Assembly: GCF_000485595.1 (NCBI RefSeq) | Contig: NW_014577645.1 | Location: forward strand, 157,495 to 195,822 | DNA: 38,328 nucleotides | Direction of reading: 5' to 3' | Source: Priapulus caudatus | Taxonomy: Eukaryota; Priapulida; Priapulimorpha; Priapulimorphida; Priapulidae | In this document: positions 32,101 through 38,328 of the stretch, piece after piece | Layout: each line of letters begins with the position of its first letter | Numbering within the stretch: the stretch's first letter is position 1 | Notes under the pieces: generated by a model | What the model saw: only the letters and a program-made list of their open reading frames with translations | What the model was told of the DNA's origin: nothing | Database searches by the model: none | Position numbers and translations under genes: made by a program

Positions 32101-33346
32101 CAAGGAGCTGAAAGCCCTGAAGGAGTTGACAGTAAATGGATGGCCAGATGAGGCTAGTCTTGTACCCAAGGAACTACGCAAGCACTGGTCGGCAAAAGAC
32201 TCATTCTCCGTCGAAGATGGTGTACTGCTGAAGGGCTGTAGGATTATCATACCAGAAGGCATGCAGCAGGAAGTGCTCAAGAAACTTCATGAAGGTCACC
32301 AGGGCGTGACGAAAACACAACTCCGTGCCAAGTCCTGTGTGTACTGGGACGGAATCAGCAAAGACATCGAGCACATGGTTGGATCCTGCACATCATGCAG
32401 AGAACACCAGAGAGCCCAGCAAAGGGAGCCCCTACTTCAACATGACCTTCCCTCGAGGCCCTGGGAAACAGTGGGAACCGACCTGTTTCATCTGTATGGA
32501 GATGAATACCTGATCATTACAGACTACCACTCAAAGTTTCCCTTCATCAGGAAGGTCAGAGGGAGATGCACAAGCGGATCAGTTGTCCAAATCACCAAAG
32601 ACATATTCAGTGAGCAAGGGATACCCCTGAAGGTGATCAGTGATAATGGACCCCAGTTTGCCAGCCAAGAGTACAAAGCCTTTGCACAGGAGTGGGGATT
32701 TCAACACGTCACTTCCAGTCCTCACTATCCTCAAAGTAACGGACTTGCTGAGCGTGCCATACAGACCGTGAAGAGGACATTGACAAAGGTGAAGGAATCC
32801 AACGGTGACCTACACCTCGCATTGCTGAGCCTTCGAACCACTCCTGTGGACACAGACCTGCCATCGCCAGCTGAGCTTCTACAAGGCAGAAAGATGAGAA
32901 ACACCTTGCCAGACAAGTTGAGCAGTTTGTCGGCCGCCCAGACAGACACGTACGAGAAGCTGATTGCAAGGCAGAACAAACAGAAAGAAAACTATGACTG
33001 CAGAGGTGTGAAGGAACTTCCTCCACTGCGAACAGGAGAGAAGGTGCTCACATATGAACACAATACAGGAGTGTGGAGCCCAGCAACGGTTGTGGAAGCA
33101 TGCAGAGAACAACGATCCTACCTCATTCAGACTCCTAATGGGGGCATAAGAAGACGCAACCGCAGAGACGTAAGAACTTTGGGTTGTCCACCTCAGCATG
33201 TGAACTCTGAGGGGGACCACAGGCTACCCAAGGCGCCACCACTCCCTCCAGATCGGGCACAAGATCGGCAGAAAACACGTGGTGATGCATGCTACACAAG
33301 ATCAGGGCGCAGAATTGTAAAGCCCAATCGCCTTATTGAGCAATAG
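29198..33346 (+). CDS. Gag-Pol polyprotein, Ty3/gypsy
   Basis: One frame of 1382 codons from ATG in CAACATGG; 11 in-frame codons upstream lack an ATG. Order: gag (about 1-190); a Cys/His-rich segment, then a CCHC zinc knuckle (C-X2-C-X4-H-X3-C, residues 215-227); an Arg/Gly repeat region (about 251-294); aspartic protease with DTGA at 374; reverse transcriptase with its first Asp in KLDARHGYW (613) and IADD at 673-676; RNase H with DASSRGLGAVL (Asp822), ESDHKP and GLADGLSR; integrase with an HHCC zinc region (LHEGH to CTSC) and the DD35E triad Asp1095, Asp1149, Glu1185. The C-terminal tail is basic. Gag and pol are fused without a frameshift or stop. No truncating mutation is seen, so the protein could be functional. 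Confidence 0.96.
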   Translation: MASGSLPTPRMDWSSPDRSQALNEFRQVANMWFTIKRIASADQHTYIILWSGKEGLRMFNTWNLTEDELNSPVNIWDAFSQQLVPRDNFRIHRLEFQRFKQGVSESIDDFVLRCRTKAAQCNFTTEDIIEERIIEVLIAGVSHPEVQKTLLSKDAKLTLKGAITEARAHEASIVHMSQLQGLDSASVHAMRMEKPCGNCGGHHQPRKCPAFNAVCHKCQMTGHWGKCCRSSASTHPTYRGKGGRGRERYQGGRGQFSYHGDRGRGQFSYHGDRGRGQFSYHGDRDRGQVSYRGYGGRDQNPNPLSSQKNVHPIDCQQQDSLTTDMEAMSLDAIFIGDVRTDGTPQADQRDEIFANLSITLRNKPGNHTLKVKVDTGAQGNVLPLRTFRRAFPELLDTKGYPRDGTVQQEPTKLYAYNGAAMHQYGCVKVRCQYKDGKWLSTRFYVVDTPGPVILGLQSAVKMRLVEINCEIRKDTTGPIGHTPTLEIRSKSDLQNQYPDQFRGIGQFPGEYDIALELDVVPVVHPARKFPIHLKEELREELDRMESMEVIEKVSKPTDWVSSLAISRKSNGKLRVCLDPKDLNKACKRTYHKAPTLEETTHKLHGARVFSKLDARHGYWSIQLTDRASDLTTFNSPFGRYRFRRLPFGLKVAQDIFQEKMDLILSSCPGTLNIADDIIVYGHDGEEHDKNLHVLMTTATKFGLVFNLDKCDIKVDEVAFFGCIYGKEGVRPDPKKVEDIHSLPPPSCVRDLQRFLGMIQYMSPFIPNLATHTDALRSLTKKDNEWQWTASHQQSFDVVKSLITSMCTLTYFDPTKQSTVQVDASSRGLGAVLLQDDRPVAFASKALTETEQRYANIEREMLAVVFGCTRFHTYLYGSTFIVESDHKPLESIHKKNLANAPPRLQRMLLRLQPYDFQLVYKPGSQIGLADGLSRINPQKQPTIELNSTIHTINVAPNRLVELQRRTDESKELKALKELTVNGWPDEASLVPKELRKHWSAKDSFSVEDGVLLKGCRIIIPEGMQQEVLKKLHEGHQGVTKTQLRAKSCVYWDGISKDIEHMVGSCTSCREHQRAQQREPLLQHDLPSRPWETVGTDLFHLYGDEYLIITDYHSKFPFIRKVRGRCTSGSVVQITKDIFSEQGIPLKVISDNGPQFASQEYKAFAQEWGFQHVTSSPHYPQSNGLAERAIQTVKRTLTKVKESNGDLHLALLSLRTTPVDTDLPSPAELLQGRKMRNTLPDKLSSLSAAQTDTYEKLIARQNKQKENYDCRGVKELPPLRTGEKVLTYEHNTGVWSPATVVEACREQRSYLIQTPNGGIRRRNRRDVRTLGCPPQHVNSEGDHRLPKAPPLPPDRAQDRQKTRGDACYTRSGRRIVKPNRLIEQ
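29948..30079 (+). repeat. 33-bp in-frame tandem repeat in gag (4 units)
   Basis: Four units of 11 codons, consensus RGRGQFSYHGD. The middle two are identical in protein and the last is diverged (RDRGQVSYRGY). It sits just after the zinc knuckle and forms an RG-rich, probably RNA-binding, low-complexity segment. Confidence 0.92.
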
Positions 33347-33825
33347 GCATCTGTGTCATACACATGACTCACTTGTGTACATTGCTTTGGAGTTACTGTA
33401 CAATATATTACAGTTATTAAAAGAAAATAATAACACACATGTAATAGCATACTAGACTTTGTAAAGTGAGAAAGCTTGTATATGTGAAACACAGGAATTG
33501 AAGTTATGTACATCTTTATCGTAATTCATGCAAGTGTAAACAATTGTTATATATGAGGTTTTGCGTTGTGTTACGAATTCGTAAAGCAACAGTTAAAAGT
33601 AAGCATTCACAGAGCTTGCGGCTCACACAGCAACGCAAGGAATGAAGCCATTCAAAAGTTGGAGTTGTGTTTGTTTGATTGATGTTTGTTGAAGTCACAC
33701 ACAAAAAAGTTGTTGGTTCTGAGATGTGGTTATAAGAGGATTTATTATTTAGGTACAATTGTCATACGCTTTAAAAGTTTAAAACGTTTATCATACTGTT
33801 TTCATCATGCTCAACTTTTCATTGT
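33347..33825 (+). other. Retrotransposon 3' untranslated region
   Basis: AT-rich, no coding signal on the sense strand. Antisense frames here have no recognisable family; in particular no envelope-like or second gene is evident. Confidence 0.6.
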
Positions 33826-33837
33826 GGGGAAGGGGGA
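33826..33837 (+). promoter_or_regulatory. Polypurine tract
   Basis: GGGGAAGGGGGA, four bases before the 3' LTR, is the expected primer site for plus-strand synthesis. Confidence 0.85.
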
Positions 33838-33841
33838 TCGA

Positions 33842-34043
33842 TGATTACACTGTGGTACTACTTTGCGCGTCAGCGCAAAGTACACTAATAGGTGGAGTGG
33901 GAGTTGGTAAAGATGGCTGCACATGATGGACCTGTCAGTTAGCATGGTTGAATAAAGTGTTATTTTCAGACGCTTACTATCATGTAACCTACTTGGTGTC
34001 TCAATTCTCAATATACAGGAGTTAGCATAAGGCTACTATTACA
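33842..34043 (+). repeat. 3' LTR
   Basis: Starts TGATTACACTGTGGTACT and ends GGCTACTATTACA, with AATAAA at 33951-33956. It has a perfect 8-bp hairpin CTTTGCGC/GCGCAAAG (33861-33880) that the 5' LTR lacks. Confidence 0.88.
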
Positions 34044-34229
34044 GAGATCATCGATGACAGAGGTAGAGTGAGCGGACACCGATAGTGTTTAAAAGAGTGT
34101 CGGAGAAGGAGAAGGTCCGAGAGTGAGGCGAGCTAGAGCAGATCGAGTAGCGGCGAGAGTGTCACGCACGAGATGCGAGTCGAGTAAAGGAGTGAAGTAT
34201 AAAATATGGAGAGAGGAGAAAGTATGTAG

Positions 34230-37200
34230 TTACAAGGCTAGGGCTTTCCTAATATAAACACAGGTGTACAGATAAACAATTATTTACAAATTCCTATGTG
34301 CTGAGATACCCCCTAACCATAGTAAATCATATTCATCACACAAATTATAGCTCCTCTGGTAAGATATTGGCGCATGCGCCAACACACTAACGTTGCCAGA
34401 TTATGTACTGGCTGTATAGCGCAGTGGTCACGCTTACATGCAAGGTATTCTCCTATTTATTAAGGGATGTTACTGATAGAATGTTATCATATAAATCCAC
34501 GCTAGATGACTCCTCTTTAATTATAATACATAATCATTGAAAATATTATTCATCTCGGAGATATGACGCATGCCGCGAGCACCGTTTCAGGCGTGTAAGA
34601 CCGATTAAGGAAAAACTGCTTAATATAGCTTGTTGTGGGACAGAGGGTAAGAGACTTAGAAAAGCGGCAGGGAGACATAGCTGAGGGGCAGTAGAAGAAG
34701 AATTAGGCTGAACGAGGGACAGGGCGACAATGGGAAATACGGGAGGGGGTGAAGTAGCCGTTTTCCACCCTACAGGTTAGGGCGCTCTCCTAATTATAAA
34801 ACAAAGTGTACTGATAACAATTAGTTACAAAAGTTTATGCTGAGATACCCCCTCACCATATTAAATGCATATTCATCACAAAATATGACTCTTCTGTAAG
34901 ATATCGCGCATGGTCAACACACTAACGTACGCAACGATTATGTAGCTGGCTAGTGGTCACCTACATGCAATGTCTTCTCCTATTTATTAAGGGATGTCTA
35001 CTGATACAATGTTATCATATAAATCCATGCTAGGATGACTCCTGCTTCATTTAAATGCATAATCATTGCAAAATATGATTCTTCTCGGAAAATATTGCGC
35101 CGCGCGAGCACCGTTTCAGGCGTGTAGTACCGACTAAATGCATGATATAGCTTGCTTGTGGAGAGTGAGGTAAAAGAGACTGATGGAAAAGGCGCAGGAA
35201 GATAGGCTGAGGCGCGGTAGAAGAAGAATTAGGCTGAGCGAGGGACATGGGAGACAATGGAAATACGGGAGAGGGTGAAGCTAGCAGTTTTGCCCCTACA
35301 GGCCAGGCGCTCTTCTAATATAAACAGCAAGTGTTCTGATAACAATTAATTGTAAACATATAGGCCTGAGATACCCCTAACGCATATTAATGATGCATAG
35401 TCATCACAAAATATAACTCGCTAGTAAGATATTGCGCATGCGTCAAACACACTAACGTAGCCAGATTATGTACTGGCTGGTATATGCAGTGGTCACCATT
35501 ACATGCAAGTTTTTTGTTTTCTTCCTATTTATTAAGGAATGTCTACCGATAGAATGTTATCATATAAATCCATGCTAGGATGACTCCTATTCATTTTAAT
35601 GCGCATAATCATTGCAAAATATGATTCTTCTCAGGAGATATTGCGCATGCGCGAGCGACCGTTTTCATGGGCGTGTAGTACCGATCAAGGAAACTACATA
35701 ATATAGCTTGGCTGTGGAGGAAGGGTAGCGAGACTTGCGGAAAAAGCGGCAAGGAAAGATAGCTGAGGGGCGGTAGAAGAAAAATTAGGCTGAGCGAAGG
35801 ACAAGGGGAGCAATGGAAATACGGAGGGGTGAAGTAGCAGTTTTGCACACCTGGCAGGCCTAGGGCGTCTCCTAATTATAAACACAGGTGGACTGATAAA
35901 CTGTAGTTACAAAAATGCTATGGCTGAGATACCCCCTAACCATATTAAATATACTATTCATCACAAAAATATGACTTCTTCTGGTAAGATATTGCGCATG
36001 CGTCAACACACTAAACGTATAGCCAGATTATGTACTGGCTTAGTATAGTGCAGTGGTCACCTTACCGTGCAAGGAATTCATCCTATTTATTTAAGGAATG
36101 TCTACTGATAGAATGTTATCATAATAATCCACGCTAGAATACTCCTCTTTATTTTTAATACATAATCATTGCAAAATATTCTTCTTCTCGGCAGATATTG
36201 CGCATGAGCGAGCACCGTTTAGGCGTGTAGTACCGACTAAAAAAAACGGCATAATATAGCTTGCTGTGAGAAGAGAGGGGTAAGACGACTGAGGAAAAGC
36301 GGCAGGGAAGATAGCTGAGGGCGGTAGAAGAAGAATTAGGCTGAGCGAGAGGCATGGGAGACAATGGGAATACACGGAGGGGGTGAAGTAGCAGTTTTGC
36401 CCCCTACAGGCTAGGGCGCTCTTCTAATTATAAACACAGGTGTTCTGATAACAATTCATATATAAAAATCTGTATGGCTGAGATACCCCCTAACCATAAT
36501 TAAATGCATAGTCATCATAAAATATAACTCAGCTAGTAATGCGCATGCGTCACACACCTAACGTAGCCAGATATGTACTGGCTGGTATATGCATGTGGTC
36601 ACCCTTACATGCAAGGTTTTGTTTTCTTCCTATTTATTAAGGAATGTCTACCATAGAATGTTATACTAATAAATCCATGCTAGGATGACTCCTATTCATT
36701 TAAATGCATAATCATTGCAAAATATGATTCTTCTGCGGGAGATATTGCGCATATGCGCGAGCACCGTTTCATGCGTTGTAGTACGCATTAAGGAAAACTG
36801 CATAATATAGGCTTGCGCGTGGGAGAGACGGGTAAGATACTGAGGAAAAGCGGCAGGAACGATAGCCGAGGGGCGGTAGAAGAAGAATTAGGCTGAGCGA
36901 TGGACAGCGGCGACAATGGAAATACGGAGGGGTGAAGTAGCATTTTTGAACCCTGCAGGCTAGGGCGCTCTCTAATTATAAAACAGGTGTTCTGATAACA
37001 GAATTTAATTACAAAAAATTATGCTGAGATACCCCTAACCATATTAAATGCATAATCATCACAAAATATAACCTCGTCTGGTAAGATATTGCCGCATGCG
37101 TCAACACACTACGTAGCCAGATTATGTACTGGCTAGTATAGGCAATGGTCAGCTTACATGCAATGTTTTCTTCCTATTTATTAAGGGATGTCTACTGATA

Positions 37201-38124
37201 CAAGTTATCATATAAATCCACGCTAGGATAACTCCTCTTCATTTTTAATACATAATTATTGCAAAATATTCTTCTTCTCGGAGATATTGCGCATGCGCGA
37301 GCACCGTTTCAGGCGTGTAAGTATACCGACTAAAGAAACGGCATAATATAGCTTTGCTGTGGGAGAGAGGGGTAAGGCCTGAGGAAAAGCGGCAGGAAGA
37401 TAGCTGAGGGGCGGTAGAAGAAGATTAGGCTGAGCGAAGGACAGGGGAGACAATGGAAATACGGGAGGGGTGAAGTAGCAGTTTTGCACCCTGCGCGGCT
37501 AGGGCGCTCTCCTAATTATAAACAACAGGTGACTGATAAGCTGTAGTACAAAAATCTATGCTGAGATACCCCCTAACCATATTAAATATATATTCATCAC
37601 AAATATGACTCTTCTGGTAAGATATTGCGCATGCGTCAACACACTAACGTATATCCAGATTATGTACTGGCTAGTATAATGCAGTGGTCACCTTACCTGC
37701 ATAGGTATTCATCCTATTTATTAAGGAATGTCTACTGATAGAAATGTTATCATATAAATCCACCGCTAGGAACTACTCCTCGCTTCATTTTTAATACATA
37801 ATCATTGCAAAATATTCTTCTTCTCGGAATATTGCGCATGAGCGAGCACCGTTTCAGGCCGTGTAGTACCGACTAAAAGAAAACGGCATAATATAGCTTC
37901 TGTGGAAGAGAGGGGTAAGAGACTGAGGAAAAGCGGGCAGGGAAGATAGCTGAGGGGCGGTAGAGAAGTAAGCATTAGGCGTGAGCGAGAGGCATGGGAG
38001 AGCAATGGGAAAACGGGAGGGGGTGAAGTAGCAGTTTTGCCGCCTAACGGCTAGGGCGCTCTTCTAATTATAAACACAGGTGTTCTGAATAACAATTAAT
38101 TATAAAAATCTATGCTGAGATACC
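34230..38124. repeat. Tandem array, ~545-bp unit, about seven copies
   Basis: The landmark GAGATACC recurs at 34303, 34842, 35368, 35926, 36480, 37026, 37563 and 38117 (spacing 526-558, mean 545). Each unit also has a TATTTATTAAGG(A/G)ATGTCTAC block, a GCGCATGCG site and GTAGAAGAAGAATTAGGCTG. Copies differ mostly by one-base indels and by alternating sequence variants. The recurring minus-strand frames of 60-80 codons share sequence only because the units do, and are broken at different places; I do not call them genes. The left edge is approximate. Confidence 0.93.
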
Positions 38125-38125
38125 N
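38125..38125. other. Single N at the junction of two repeat arrays
   Basis: The 545-bp unit is cut off after GAGATACC and a 34-bp repeat begins on the other side of the N. This looks like an assembly join. Confidence 0.8.
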
Positions 38126-38328
38126 CTATAGCTGGTACTGTGACAACGAAACAGGGATGCGATAGCTGGTACTGTGACAAGGAAGCAGGGATGCTATAGC
38201 TGGTACTGTGACAAGGAAGCAGGGATGCTATAGCTGGTACTGTGACAAGGAAGCAGGGATGCGATAGCTGGTACTGTGACAACGAAGCAGGGATTCGATA
38301 GCTGGTACTGTGACAACGAAGCAGGGAT
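38126..38328. repeat. 34-bp minisatellite, six units, runs off the window
   Basis: Exact 34-base period, with units starting C(T/G)ATAGCTGGTACTGTGACA followed by A(C/G)GAA(G/A)CAGGGAT(G/T). Differences are single substitutions with no indels, unlike the neighbouring array. It continues past the window end. Confidence 0.95.

Larger units (their letters stand above)
27401..34043 (+). mobile_element. Ty3/gypsy LTR retrotransposon, structurally complete
   Basis: Two LTRs of about 202-213 bp bound a 1.58-kb leader, one gag-pol frame, a 0.48-kb 3' untranslated stretch and a polypurine tract. Domain order is gag, protease, reverse transcriptase, RNase H, integrase, which places it in Ty3/gypsy rather than copia. 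No target-site duplication is visible: the left flank ends GGTCCA and the right begins GAGATC. The LTRs differ by many one-base indels while the gene is open throughout. Confidence 0.95.

Noticed and set aside
33347-33825. Envelope or third gene in the retrotransposon
   Set aside because: No sense frame of useful length or membrane-protein features lies between the gag-pol stop and the polypurine tract.
35063-38005. Recurrent 60-80 codon minus-strand frames of similar sequence
   Set aside because: They recur because the 545-bp units recur, and each is broken at a different place. This is not a protein family.

Overview
The window looks like nuclear DNA of a multicellular animal, probably a non-insect invertebrate. 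The evidence is intron-rich genes with GT/AG junctions, two recognisable metazoan housekeeping-type genes, hAT, PIF/Harbinger, LINE and Ty3/gypsy transposon remains, and TTAGGG-type telomere-like repeats. The species cannot be fixed from the sequence. There are sequencing gaps (10 N at 23383-23392, single N at 25113 and 38125), and repeat regions are rich in one-base indels, as in long-read assemblies that polish poorly in repeats.

Layout. Positions 1-2.6 kb hold repeat debris, including a transposon-like element at 958-1582. Positions 2.6-10.8 kb hold DLST, the E2 succinyltransferase of the 2-oxoglutarate dehydrogenase complex, on the + strand. I reconstruct 12 exons ending in TGA; the start-codon exon was not found. 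Its introns carry four short terminal-inverted-repeat elements, two minisatellites and a CAG/CAA tract. Positions 10.8-16.1 kb are the DLST 3' flank plus LINE reverse-transcriptase debris. Positions 16.1-21.8 kb hold a phospholipid phosphatase (PLPP/LPP family, PAP2 fold) on the - strand, convergent with DLST. Its last intron contains an internally deleted PIF/Harbinger element. Its second coding exon is present as two tandem, phase-matched versions that look mutually exclusive. The PLPP first exon was not found.

Positions 23.1-24.7 kb are a dense cluster of nested inverted repeats: two copies of a 218-bp element with 40-bp inverted termini and six telomere-like hexamers each, an exact 18-bp-arm hairpin abutting the gap, a 128-bp inverted pair and a 38-bp-arm foldback. 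A degenerate tRNA-Arg(CCT)-like sequence follows at 24.93 kb. Positions 25-27.4 kb are mostly featureless, with a short ORF starting in an AAGATGGCGGC context.

Positions 27.4-34.0 kb are a complete Ty3/gypsy LTR retrotransposon with a single intact 1382-residue gag-pol frame. Positions 34.2-38.1 kb are a tandem array of about seven units of 545 bp, with an internal duplication in each unit. The window ends in six copies of a 34-bp repeat, joined to that array across one N.

The two cellular genes have no evident functional link: one encodes a TCA-cycle enzyme of the mitochondrial matrix, the other a membrane lipid phosphatase. The most notable observation is the duplicated PLPP exon; the most unusual DNA structure is the telomere-repeat-bearing palindromic cluster.
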